From Zoogloea sp. (GTDB lineage Bacteria > Pseudomonadota > Gammaproteobacteria > Burkholderiales > Rhodocyclaceae): a stretch of DNA of 64,000 nucleotides. The stretch is from assembly GCA_016720685.1 (NCBI GenBank), contig JADKKC010000006.1, forward strand, positions 1-64,000. The letters run 5' to 3'. A program made the translations under genes and the position numbers. The number at the start of each line of letters is the position of its first letter. Positions within the stretch are counted from its first letter, which is position 1. This document shows, in pieces, positions 52,228 through 60,935 of this stretch. Under the pieces are notes generated by a model. It worked only from the letters and a program-made list of their open reading frames with translations, was not told the origin of the DNA and did not search any database.

Positions 52228-52256
52228 AGCGACCCGGGCTTGCCCCGGGCGTCGCC
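52228..52256 (+). promoter_or_regulatory. GC-rich stem-loop between mreB and mreC
   Basis: GCGAC CCGGGC and GCCCCGGGC GTCGC can fold into a long GC stem in the 112-base gap between mreB and mreC. Only a short T tract follows. It may lower read-through so that mreB is made in excess over mreC, a ratio seen in other bacteria; this is inference. Confidence 0.35.
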
Positions 52257-52282
52257 GTTTGCCATAGCTGATCGGCGCGCCA

Positions 52283-53200
52283 ATGGTCGGCCATTCGACT
52301 CCCCCCTTCTTCAAACGCGGGCCTGCGCCGCTGGCCAAGCTCGTCTTTTTCGTCATCGTCTCCCTCGGGCTGCTGGTGAGCGACCTGAACCTGCGCTACC
52401 TGGATGCCTTTCGCCAGGGCCTGTCGGTGCTTGCCTATCCGCTGCAAATGGCGGCTGCCACGCCGGCGGATTTCGTTCGCAACGCGTCCAACTACTTTGC
52501 TTCGCTGGTCCGCCTGCAGATCGAGAACAAGGATCTCAAGGCCCGCCAGCTCCAGGGCGCCGAGCGCCTGCTGCGCCTCGACCAGATCGAGCAGGAGAAC
52601 CGTCACCTGCGTGCGCTGCTCGGAGCGCGGGAGCGGCAGGCGGTGAAGTCGGTGGTGGCCGAAATCATGTACACCGCCAAGGATCCGTTTTCGCGCACGG
52701 TTATCCTCGACAAGGGCGCCCAGGCCGGCATCGAGGCCGGACAGGCGGTGGTGGATGATGCCGGCGTGATCGGCCAGATCACCCGGGTCTTCCCGATGCA
52801 GGCCGAGCTGACCCTCCTGACCGACAAGGACCAGGCCATTCCGGTGATGATCGTGCGAAGCGGCCTGCGGGCGGTGCTGTTCGGCTCCGGCAACGGCCTG
52901 ATGGAGTTGCGTTATCTCGCGGCCAACGCCGACATCCAGCCCGGCGACAAGGTCGTCACCTCCGGCCTCGATGGCGTCTTCCTGGCGGGCCTGCCGGTGG
53001 CGACCGTGGCCCGGGTGGAGCGCGACCAGGCTCAGACCTTCGCCCGCATCCCCTGCCTGCCTGCCGCGGGTGTCGAGCAGTTCAGCCACGTGCTGGTGCT
53101 GGGGCAGCGGGAGAGCCTGCCGCCGCGGCCGCCCGAGCCCGAGCTGATCAACAAGGGCAAGTCGGGCAAGGGCCGCAAGGCCAGAGCCGGCAAGGAGTAA
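52283..53200 (+). CDS. mreC: Rod-shape-determining protein MreC
   Basis: A 305-residue bitopic inner-membrane protein that links MreB to the PBP2-RodA synthase in the periplasm. It has one membrane helix (residues 17-36, LAKLVFFVIVSLGLLVSDL), a coiled coil (about 70-115) and the twin beta-barrel domain with FSRTVILDKGAQAGIEAGQAV. The tail is basic and disordered (KGKSGKGRKARAGKE). mreD starts three bases after its stop. Confidence 0.95.
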   Translation: MVGHSTPPFFKRGPAPLAKLVFFVIVSLGLLVSDLNLRYLDAFRQGLSVLAYPLQMAAATPADFVRNASNYFASLVRLQIENKDLKARQLQGAERLLRLDQIEQENRHLRALLGARERQAVKSVVAEIMYTAKDPFSRTVILDKGAQAGIEAGQAVVDDAGVIGQITRVFPMQAELTLLTDKDQAIPVMIVRSGLRAVLFGSGNGLMELRYLAANADIQPGDKVVTSGLDGVFLAGLPVATVARVERDQAQTFARIPCLPAAGVEQFSHVLVLGQRESLPPRPPEPELINKGKSGKGRKARAGKE

Positions 53201-53203
53201 GCC

Positions 53204-53725
53204 ATGCAACCGACCAACCGCTCGAGCCGCATCCTGCTCCCGGTGAAGATGTGGTTTGTTTACCTGACCCTCTTCGTCGCCCTGTTCCTGAACTACATTC
53301 CTACCGGCCACCTGCCGGCGGTGCCTGATTTCGTCGCCCTCGTGCTGGCCTTCTGGTGCGTGCGCGAGCCGCTCAAGATCGGTATCGGCGCGGGCTTCGT
53401 GTTCGGGCTGCTGGTCGATATCGGCGTCGGTGCGGCGATGGGGCAGCATGCTTTTGCCTATGTGCTGCTCACTTATGCGGCCAACGAACTGTCGCGTCGG
53501 GTAATGTGGTTCACCCCGGTCGAGCAGGCGCTCCACGTGCTGCCCTTGCTCTTCATGTCCCAGGTGCTGATGGTTGTCGTGCGCCTGATGGCCGGGGCCG
53601 AGTTTCCCGGCTGGTGGATGTTCTTCGGATGCTTCGTCGCAGCGCTGCTGTGGATTCCGCTGCATTACGTGCTGCTGCTGCCCCAGTACCGGCCCGTGGA
53701 GCGGGACGAGAACAGGCCGATCTAG
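53204..53725 (+). CDS. mreD: Rod-shape-determining protein MreD
   Basis: A 173-residue integral membrane protein with about five hydrophobic helices. The family pattern PDFVALVLAFWCVREPLKIG and GFVFGLLVDIGVGAAMGQHA is present. It works with MreC and RodA-PBP2 in cell elongation. It follows mreC by three bases and leads into mrdA after about 130 bases. Confidence 0.94.
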   Translation: MQPTNRSSRILLPVKMWFVYLTLFVALFLNYIPTGHLPAVPDFVALVLAFWCVREPLKIGIGAGFVFGLLVDIGVGAAMGQHAFAYVLLTYAANELSRRVMWFTPVEQALHVLPLLFMSQVLMVVVRLMAGAEFPGWWMFFGCFVAALLWIPLHYVLLLPQYRPVERDENRPI

Positions 53726-53858
53726 TGAGCGGCGAAGGGTGTTCGTTGAGGGCTGACTCGTTCGTGCCCGTGCTCAAGCCTTGCGGGCCCGTTTCGACGT
53801 GCCTTGTGGTGCATCAGTCCTGCCCCTCCATGCTTCGCGCTTCAGCCCTCAACCGGTC

Positions 53859-55764
53859 ATGAGCGTCATTCGTACTCCCGAGCAGGAACTTGCCCGTTTC
53901 CGCGGCCGGCTGGCGGTGGCGGGCGCTGTTGCGCTGGTGTGTTTCGGTCTGCTGGCGGCGCGGTTTTTCTATCTTCAGGTGCTGCGCTACGATTATTACT
54001 CGACGCGCGCCGAGGACAACCGCATCTCGCTGGTGCCCATCGTGCCCAACCGCGGCCTGATCATGGACCGCAACGGCACGGTGCTGGCACGCAATTACTC
54101 GGCCTACACGCTCGAAATCACCCCTTCGCGGGTGGCCGATCTCGAAGCCACGATCGAAGGGCTGGCGACGCTGGTGGATATCCAGCCCAAGGACCGCAAG
54201 CGTCTCAAGAAGCTCATGGACGAGAGCAAGAGCTTCGAGTCGCTGCCGATCCGCAACCGGCTCTCCGACGAGGAAGTTGCCCGCTTCATCGCCCAGCGCT
54301 ACCGCTTTCCCGGCGTGGAACTCAAGGCGCGGCTGTTTCGTGACTATCCGATGGGCAGCTTCGGCTCCCACATCATCGGTTACATCGGCCGCATCAACGA
54401 TCGCGACCTCGAGCGTATCGAGGAAAACGAAGACTCCGCCAATTACCGCGGCACCGACCACATCGGCAAGGCCGGCCTCGAAAAGAGCTACGAGCGTGAG
54501 CTCCACGGCCTGACCGGCTTCGAAGAGGTCGAGGTGGACTCCGGCGGCCGCGCCGTGCGGGCCCTGCGCCGCACCCCGGCCACGCCCGGCAACAACCTTG
54601 TGCTGACCATCGACCTCAAGCTGCAGGAGGTCGTCGAGAAGGCCTTTGGCAACCGTCGCGGTGCCCTGGTGGCCATCGAACCGGGGAGCGGCGGCGTGCT
54701 GGCGCTGGTGTCGCTGCCCACCTTCGACCCCAACCTGTTCGTCGATGGCATTGCCCCCCAGGATTGGGACGAGCTCAACACCTCGCCCGATCACCCGATG
54801 GTGAACCGCGCCCTCAACGGCGCCTATCCGCCGGGCTCCACCTTCAAGCCCTTCATGGCGTTGGCGGCACTGATGAGCGGCAAGCGCACGCCCGGGCAGG
54901 CGATCTCCGATCCAGGCTTCTTTGATTTCGGCGGCCACCACTTCCGCGACGACAAGGCCGGTGGCCACGGTACCGTGGACATGTACAAGTCCATCGTGCA
55001 GTCGTGCGATACCTACTATTACCGCCTTGCCAACGACATGGGGATCGACCTGATCGCGTCGACGATGGGCATGTTCGGCTTTGGCAGCCGGACCGGCATC
55101 GACATCGAAGGCGAAAGTTCCGGCGTGCTGCCCTCGCCCGAATGGAAGAAGCGCCGCTTCAAGAAGCCCGAGCAGCAAAAATGGTTTGGCGGCGAAACCA
55201 TCTCCATCGGCATCGGCCAGGGCTACAACGCCTACACCATGCTCCAGCTCGCCCACGCCACGGCAACCGTGGCTGCCGGCGGCGTGATGTTCAAGCCGCA
55301 CCTGGTGAAATACATCGAGAGCGCAAAGGACGGCAGTCGGCGAATGATCGAACCTCAGCCGGTCAAGACCATCGCGATCAAGTCTGAACACCTGGAAACC
55401 ATCCGCCGCGGAATGATCGGTGTGAACCGGGAAGGTACCGGAGCCCGCGCCTTTGCGGGCGCTCCTACACGTCTCGGCCGGCAAGACCGGTACGGCTCAG
55501 GTGTACTCCCTGAAGGGCGCAAAATATTCGGCAAAGATCGCCGAGCGCCTGCGCGACCACGCGCTCTTCATTGCCTTTGCGCCGGCCGACAAGCCCACCA
55601 TCGCGCTGGCCGTGCTCGTCGAAAACGGCGGCTTTGGCGCCCAGTCGGCCGCGCCGATCGCCCGCCAGGTGCTGGACTACTATCTTCTCGGCAAGTTGCC
55701 GGCCGGTGTCGCGCCGGAAGACCCGGGCGCCGAAGGCCCGGTGGAGGAGGGCGCTGGTGACTAA
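53859..55764 (+). CDS. mrdA: Penicillin-binding protein 2, frame interrupted near the KTG motif
   Basis: Elongation-specific transpeptidase that works with RodA. The protein has one membrane helix (residues 25-45), a pedestal domain, and the transpeptidase motifs GSTFKPF (SxxK) and QSCDTYYY (SxN-type region). Near 55465-55480 the frame shifts: the first frame goes on as PTRLGRQDRYG, while the next frame reads HVSAGKTGTAQVYSLKG, which is the expected KTG box, and continues to the normal end at 55764. The simplest repair is one missing C in GCTCCTAC plus a short insertion in GTCTCGG. PBP2 is essential in rod-shaped cells, so a sequence error is likely. The ATG at 53859 is the conserved MSVIRTPEQE start. 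It overlaps rodA by 8 bases. Confidence 0.9.
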
Positions 55765-56899
55765 TTCCCGCTTCGATCCACGCAAGTGGGTGGCCTACAT
55801 CCTGGCCCCGCTGGATGGGCCGCTGATGCTGATCGTTCTCGGCATCCTTGGCTTTGCCACGGTGGTCATGGTGAGCGCTTCCCCCGAACGCCTGGGTACC
55901 CTCGGGCTTAACATCGCCGTGGCCTTTGTGGTGATGTGGATTGCCGCCAGCCTTCCGCCCCAGCGGATGATGAGCATTGCGCTGCCGATTTATATCCTGG
56001 GGGTGCTGCTGCTCGTTGGCGTGGCCCTGTTTGGCGACGTGTCGAAGGGCGCCCGGCGCTGGCTCAACATCGGGGTGGCGCGAATCCAGCCGTCCGAACT
56101 GATGAAGATCGCCATGCCGCTGATGCTCGCCTGGTACTTCCAGTGCCGTGAGGGCATGCTCCGGGTGCGTGATTTCTTGGTTGCCGCCGGTTTGCTGCTG
56201 GTGCCGGTCGGGCTCATCGCCAAGCAGCCCGACCTCGGCACCGCCGTCCTCGTGGCCGCGGCGGGCTTCTACGTGCTGTTCTTTGCCGGCCTCGCCTGGC
56301 GCCTCATCCTGCCTTTTGCGGTGGTCGGGATCGTCGGTATCGTGACCATCGTGGCCATGGGCGACACCATCTGCCAGCCCGGCGTAGAGTGGCCAGGCAT
56401 GCGGGAGTACCAGAAACACCGGGTGTGCACCCTGCTCGACCCGACCTCCGACCCGCTCGGCAAGGGCTTTCACATCATCCAGTCGACCATCGCCATCGGC
56501 TCCGGAGGCATCCTTGGCAAGGGCTGGGGCAGCGGCACCCAGACCCATCTGGACTTCCTCCCCGAGCGACACACCGACTTCATCTTTGCGGTGCTGACCG
56601 AGGAATTCGGGCTGGTCGGCGCCCTGTTTCTTGTGGTAATGTATATCCTGTTGATTTTTCGCGGCCTTTTTATTGCCGCTGGTGCCCCGACCCTGTTCTC
56701 GCGCCTTCTTGCTGGCGCCCTCACGCTGATCTTCTTTACCTACGCGTTTGTGAACATGGGCATGGTGAGCGGAATCCTCCCCGTTGTCGGGGTGCCCTTA
56801 CCCTTCGTCAGTTACGGCGGCACTGCACTCGTCACCCTATGTCTTGGTGTCGGCATGCTCATGAGCATCCAGCGCCATCGACGTCGGGTAGGTACCTGA
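55757..56899 (+). CDS. rodA: Peptidoglycan glycosyltransferase RodA
   Basis: A 380-residue SEDS-family polytopic protein that polymerises lipid II together with PBP2. About ten membrane helices are seen, with the SEDS signatures RWLNIGVARIQPSELMKIA, the catalytic-site region LPERHTDFIFAVLTEEFG and GVPLPFVSYGGTALV. The start is a GTG inside the end of mrdA (8-base overlap), giving VTNSRFDPRKWVAYI, which fits the family N-terminus. Confidence 0.95.
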   Translation: MTNSRFDPRKWVAYILAPLDGPLMLIVLGILGFATVVMVSASPERLGTLGLNIAVAFVVMWIAASLPPQRMMSIALPIYILGVLLLVGVALFGDVSKGARRWLNIGVARIQPSELMKIAMPLMLAWYFQCREGMLRVRDFLVAAGLLLVPVGLIAKQPDLGTAVLVAAAGFYVLFFAGLAWRLILPFAVVGIVGIVTIVAMGDTICQPGVEWPGMREYQKHRVCTLLDPTSDPLGKGFHIIQSTIAIGSGGILGKGWGSGTQTHLDFLPERHTDFIFAVLTEEFGLVGALFLVVMYILLIFRGLFIAAGAPTLFSRLLAGALTLIFFTYAFVNMGMVSGILPVVGVPLPFVSYGGTALVTLCLGVGMLMSIQRHRRRVGT

Positions 56900-56939
56900 A
56901 CCCGCGCGCCTGGCGCGCGCCCGAACAGGAAAGAGCGTC

Positions 56940-57954
56940 ATGACCCCTGTAGCGATCTTCCGTCGCGCCCGCTTGTTGCTGGCGCCTCTCTGTAGCACTC
57001 TCCTGCTGGCCGGCCCTGTCCATGCGGCCCCGGATCAGTCGATCGAAGGCGCATCCGACGCAGGGCCCCGCACCGGCCTCAAGGCTGCCTTGCCCGCCCG
57101 TTTCAAGGGCGGCGCTTTCAAGTTCGATACCCAGTCCGACGAATCTTCCGCCAATGCGGACGACGAGGCTGTCGCTACGCCGCGCGTCGACAAGAACGAT
57201 TATTCCCTCCAGGGCAGCATGTCGTCCGGCGGTGGGCTTACCCTCGAGAAGGGCGTGGCCAGCTGGTACGGCAAGATGTTCCACGGCCGCAAGACCTCCA
57301 GCGGCGATCCCTACGACATGTACGCGATGACGGCAGCGCATCCGACCCTGCCGATTCCAAGCTACGTGCGGGTGACCAATCTGGCCAACGGCCGCTCCGC
57401 GGTGGTACGCGTGAACGATCGCGGCCCTTTCCATCCGGGGCGCATCATCGATCTGTCGTATGCGGCGGCCTACAAGCTCGGCTATGCAGACCAGGGGCAC
57501 GCCAGGGTTGAAGTGGCGCTGGTGCTGCCGGAAGAAGTGGCGCTGGTCCGGCCGGGCCGCCCGGTTCCGCCCGTCCGCAGGATGAAGGCTCCCGAGTCTG
57601 CGCCCGTCGTGGTGGCGGCACGTCCGGGTTGTCGCGCCGGTGTTGCCGCAGGGTGCGGCGGTGGCATCAGTCTCCCGGTCCGCCGAAAAGGTGGCCGAGC
57701 GTGTGGTCGATAACAAGGCGGCCGGCGAGGTTTTCCTGCAGCTCGGTGCCTTTGCCACTTTCGTGACGGCCGAGCAGTTCAAGGGCATGGTGGAGCACGA
57801 ACTCAAGTGGCTCAAGGAATCGGTGTCGGTGCTGGCCTCGGAAGGCAAATACCGCCTCCACGTGGGCCCGTTCGCGTCGGCAATCGAGGCCCGGTCGATT
57901 GCCGAGCGGATTGCCGGCACGCTGAAGCTCAGGCCCTTTGTGGTCCAGCGCTGA
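56940..57954 (+). CDS. rlpA: Septal ring lytic transglycosylase RlpA, frame interrupted
   Basis: An outer-envelope protein with a signal peptide (LLLAPLCSTLLLAGPVHA), the double-psi beta-barrel domain (GVASWYGKMFHGRKTSSG, VRVNDRGPFHPGRIIDLSY) and a C-terminal SPOR domain that binds denuded septal glycan (FLQLGAFATFVTAEQF, YRLHVGPFASAIEA). The two domains lie in different frames: after about 57620 the first frame ends in a random tail, while the +1 frame reads VVAPVLPQGAAVASVSRS and carries SPOR to 57954. One extra G in CCGGGTTG would explain it. It is the last gene of the elongasome run; AGGAAAGAG precedes its ATG. Confidence 0.88.
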
Positions 57955-58064
57955 GGCTGCCGGGCTCGATTCCTGAGGGTTTTTTCGGAGTGAGGTGCCC
58001 GTTGCTGCGCCACCAAAATGTTGCGCACGAGCAACGCGCCTAAAACCCTGCTGCTATCAAGGAA

Positions 58065-58111
58065 ATTTTTCTCCCTTTGTCTATACTCAGTACAGACAAA
58101 AGGAGAAAAAT
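58065..58111 (+). promoter_or_regulatory. Long inverted repeat that buries a ribosome-binding site
   Basis: An 18-base arm at 58065-58082 (ATTTTTCTCCCTTTGTCT) is complementary, with a single mismatch, to 58094-58111 (AGACAAAAGGAGAAAAAT); inside, TACT and AGTA pair around one C. The right arm contains the AAGGAG ribosome-binding site of the small gene starting at 58113. In RNA the site would be fully paired, and in DNA the dyad could be an operator. It is not followed by a T tract but directly by the ATG, so it is not a terminator for the upstream gene. Confidence 0.75.
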
Positions 58112-58112
58112 C

Positions 58113-58325
58113 ATGAGCATCATCGATTCGCCCATCAGCAGTTGCAATGCCGTTCGCGAAATGGTTCTGACTGACCAGACACAACGTGAATGTGCCCTTG
58201 AACATGGCTGCCCGTCGGGCCGTAGTTGCCCGCTGGATGGCTGCTTCGCAGAGATTTCCGGTATCACCGAAGAGGCTACGCTGGAGCAGCTTGCTGCTGC
58301 CGAAGCCGCTCATCACCGAGACTGA
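58113..58325 (+). CDS. Small cysteine-rich hypothetical protein
   Basis: A 70-residue protein with five cysteines, four of them in a compact pattern CX5CX5CX4C (residues 28-45: ECALEHGCPSG then RSCPLDGCF). Such spacing could bind zinc or an iron-sulfur cluster, but I know no family with it. There is no signal peptide. AAGGAG stands at good spacing before this ATG, within the long inverted repeat; the frame is open 12 codons further upstream through the repeat. The next small gene starts five bases after its stop. Confidence 0.65.
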   Translation: MSIIDSPISSCNAVREMVLTDQTQRECALEHGCPSGRSCPLDGCFAEISGITEEATLEQLAAAEAAHHRD

Positions 58326-58329
58326 AGTC

Positions 58330-58557
58330 GTGGCGAACCGCACGCTGGGGACACGCCAGAAACTAGTGTTCCGCGGGCCGCCAAAAGGGCCGGGCGGTGG
58401 CGTTGCGAAGGCTCCACGGAATCCGTTTGTGGTGCCTCTGCTGCAGCGCAAGGCCGGCCCGCATGAAAAAACGCCGGGTGGAAAGCGACAGGACGAGAGG
58501 CGGGAAACCGCCCGGTTGCTGCAAAAGCTTCCGGGCGTGTCGCCGAAAAACGCTTAA
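58330..58557 (+). CDS. Small basic hypothetical protein
   Basis: A 75-residue very basic protein starting at a GTG, with the segment KAPRNPFVVPLLQRKAGPHEK followed by many Lys/Arg residues. Short proteins with a RNPFVxxxxxRKAGxH core occur, as I recall, in betaproteobacteria, with no known role. It probably forms a two-gene unit with the cysteine-rich gene and converges on parB, overlapping its end by four bases. No clear ribosome-binding site, so translational coupling is likely. Confidence 0.5.
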   Translation: MANRTLGTRQKLVFRGPPKGPGGGVAKAPRNPFVVPLLQRKAGPHEKTPGGKRQDERRETARLLQKLPGVSPKNA

Positions 58558-59420
58558 CGGAGCTTTTCCAGCAAGCCGTCCAGTTGATCGAGGTCACCAA
58601 ACTGGATCGTGACCGCTCCGGCGCCTTTCTTGTTGGCCCTGATTTTCACCGTTGCGCCGAGGCGGTCGGCGATTTCCTCTTCAAGACGCAGGATGTCCCG
58701 GTCGGGCTGGGGTGCGGGCAGGTGTGTCTTCGGGCTGAGTTCCTGGTGGACGAGGCGCTCAGCCTCGCGCACTGAAAGCCCGCGGGCAGCGATCAGGTTG
58801 GCGAGGCCGACCTGGGCGGCGCCATCGAGGGGCAGCAGCGCGCGCGCGTGGCCCATGTCGATGTCACCGGCCATGAGCAGTTCCTGCACCTGCGGGGCCA
58901 GTTGCAGCAGGCGAAGCAGGTTGGACGCCGCCGGGCGGGAGCGCCCCACGGCGTCGGCTGCTGCCTGGTGGGTCATGCCGAATTCGTCGATGAGCCGCTG
59001 GATGCCGGCGGCTTCTTCAAGCGGATTCAGGTCTTCGCGCTGGATGTTCTCGATGAGCGACATCGCCAGCGCGGCTTCGTCCGGAATCTCCCGCACAAGG
59101 CAGGGTACCTGGCTCAGGCCGGCGATCTGGGCGGCGCGCCAGCGTCGTTCGCCGGCGATGATCTCATAGCGTTTGGCGTCGAACAGGCCGCCGATCTGGC
59201 GCACGAGAATCGGCTGCATGACGCCCTGTGACTTGATCGAGGCGGCCAGTTCTTCCAGCGAGCCCGGGTCCATGCGCGTGCGCGGCTGATATTTTCCGGG
59301 CTGCAGTTCGCTGGCCGGCAGTTGCTGGAGTTCGCCTTCGTTCTTGTCGGCGTCGTCGGTGTTGGCGGCGAGGAGGGCATCGAGGCCGCGGCCGAGGCCT
59401 TTGAGTTTGGGAGTTGCCAT
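58554..59420 (-). CDS. parB: Chromosome-partitioning protein ParB
   Basis: A 288-residue CTP-dependent DNA clamp that loads at parS sites. It has the start KLKGLGRGLDALL, the CTPase motifs LQPGKYQPRTRMD and GERRWRAAQIAG, the helix-turn-helix MTHQAAADAVGRSRPAASN and a C-terminal dimerisation domain. It follows parA on the minus strand. I found no full parS (TGTTTCACGTGAAACA) in the window. Confidence 0.97.
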   Translation of the reverse strand: MATPKLKGLGRGLDALLAANTDDADKNEGELQQLPASELQPGKYQPRTRMDPGSLEELAASIKSQGVMQPILVRQIGGLFDAKRYEIIAGERRWRAAQIAGLSQVPCLVREIPDEAALAMSLIENIQREDLNPLEEAAGIQRLIDEFGMTHQAAADAVGRSRPAASNLLRLLQLAPQVQELLMAGDIDMGHARALLPLDGAAQVGLANLIAARGLSVREAERLVHQELSPKTHLPAPQPDRDILRLEEEIADRLGATVKIRANKKGAGAVTIQFGDLDQLDGLLEKLR

Positions 59421-59520
59421 GGTGTATCTCTCAGGGAATCGCCGGGCCGCCCCAAGATGCCTTGAGGCCCCCCCGGGGGCACGATCGCTGAAAGGCGGCG
59501 ATCGCGGGGGCGGTTATGAC

Positions 59521-60291
59521 TCAGAGGGTCTTGACGCGCTCGATCATTTCTTTGGCGAAGGACAGGTAGGCCTGGGCGCCCTTGGCGCTGCGGTCGAAGA
59601 CGACGCCGGGGATGCCGTGGCTGGGGGCTTCGGCAAGGCGCACGTTGCGCGGCACGACAGCCTTGAAAACCTTGTCACCGAAGTGGGCTTCGAGTTGGGC
59701 GGAAACCTGCTGCTGGAGGGTGACGCGCGGGTCGAACATGACCCGCAGGAGACCGATGATGGAAAGGTCGCGGTTGAGGTTGGCGTGCACCTTCTTGATC
59801 GAGTTGACCAGGTCGGAGAGGCCTTCCAGCGCGTAGTACTCGCACTGCATCGGGATGATCACGCCGTGGGCGACGCACAGGCCGTTGAGCGTGAGCAGCG
59901 ACAGGGACGGCGGGCAGTCGATGAGGATGAAATCGTATTCTTCGGTGTGCAGCGCGAGGGCGTCGCGCATGCGGTTTTCGCGGCGTTCGAGGCCGACCAG
60001 TTCGACTTCGGCACCGGCCAGATCGCGGTTGGCGGGGATGACATCGTACTTGCCGGTTTCGGAGTGGACGCGGGCTTCGGCCACCGTGCACAGGCCAACC
60101 AGCAGGTGATAGACCGACTTGCCAAGGGTGCGCTTGTCGATGCCGCTGCCCATCGTGGCGTTGCCCTGGGGGTCGAGGTCGATCAGCAGCACGCGCTGGC
60201 CGGATGCCGCGAGGCCGGCGGCGAGGTTGACACAGGTGGTCGTCTTGCCGACGCCGCCCTTCTGGTTTGCAATACAGAAAATGCGGGCCAT
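59521..60291 (-). CDS. parA: Chromosome-partitioning ATPase ParA
   Basis: A 256-residue Walker-type ATPase that forms a DNA-bound gradient guiding ParB-parS complexes. The deviant Walker A is KGGVGKTT with the signature lysine, and the Walker B region is FILIDCPPSLSLL. It starts at the stop of rsmG (they overlap by one base) and precedes parB by 100 bases. Confidence 0.97.
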   Translation of the reverse strand: MARIFCIANQKGGVGKTTTCVNLAAGLAASGQRVLLIDLDPQGNATMGSGIDKRTLGKSVYHLLVGLCTVAEARVHSETGKYDVIPANRDLAGAEVELVGLERRENRMRDALALHTEEYDFILIDCPPSLSLLTLNGLCVAHGVIIPMQCEYYALEGLSDLVNSIKKVHANLNRDLSIIGLLRVMFDPRVTLQQQVSAQLEAHFGDKVFKAVVPRNVRLAEAPSHGIPGVVFDRSAKGAQAYLSFAKEMIERVKTL

Positions 60292-60935
60292 TAGTTTTTG
60301 CTTCGTTTCACGATGATGAGGTGACGTTCGGCGTCAAGGCCGGGCACCGTCAGGGGGGTGCTGCGCTCCAGCGCGAAGCCGGCCGGAATGCGGGCGATCT
60401 CGTCGGCAGGATAGACGCCTTTCATGGCAAGGATGCGAGTCTCGGGGCCGGCGAGGTGGGCGCTGAGATTGACGAAGTCGGCCAGGTCGGCAAAGGCGCG
60501 CGAGACGATGCCGTCCACCGGCTGCTCGGCAAAATAGGCGGGCTGCCAGTTTTCGATGCGGGCGTGGTGGGCGCGGAAGTTGGCGAGCTTGAGTTCGATG
60601 CGTGCCTGGTTCTGGAACGCGGCCTTCTTTTGCACCGTTTCGACCGAATCCACCTGCAGTTCGGGCCGGCAGATGGCCAGCACGACGCCGGGCAGGCCGC
60701 CGCCTGAGCCCACATCCACCAGCCGCTTGATGCCTGCCAGCTGCGGCAGCACCGACAGCGAATCGAGCAGGTGGTGGGTGACGACCTGGGCCTCGTCGCG
60801 GATGGCGGTGAGGTTGTACACCTTGTTCCACTTGATCAGCAGCCGGGCGAAGGCAAGGAGTTTTTCCTGCGCTTCTGCGGGCAGGTCGAGGCCGAGGGCG
60901 GCGCTGCCCTTTGCGAGGGTGGCAGCCATGCTCAT
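60291..60935 (-). CDS. rsmG: 16S rRNA (guanine-527-N7)-methyltransferase RsmG
   Basis: A 214-residue SAM-dependent methyltransferase (GidB). The SAM motif reads [15 protein letters not shown] and the active-site region [11 protein letters not shown] and [11 protein letters not shown]. Loss gives low-level streptomycin resistance in other species. Its ATG overlaps the mnmG stop (ATGA), the usual gidA-gidB arrangement. Confidence 0.96.
   Translation of the reverse strand: MSMAATLAKGSAALGLDLPAEAQEKLLAFARLLIKWNKVYNLTAIRDEAQVVTHHLLDSLSVLPQLAGIKRLVDVGSGGGLPGVVLAICRPELQVDSVETVQKKAAFQNQARIELKLANFRAHHARIENWQPAYFAEQPVDGIVSRAFADLADFVNLSAHLAGPETRILAMKGVYPADEIARIPAGFALERSTPLTVPGLDAERHLIIVKRSKN

Noticed and set aside
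60301..60317. Possible parS site near parA (GTTTCACG)
   Set aside because: Only half of the TGTTTCACGTGAAACA palindrome is present and it lies within the rsmG coding end. Another half-like match near 36355 (TGTTTCACCGTTTC) is not palindromic either.
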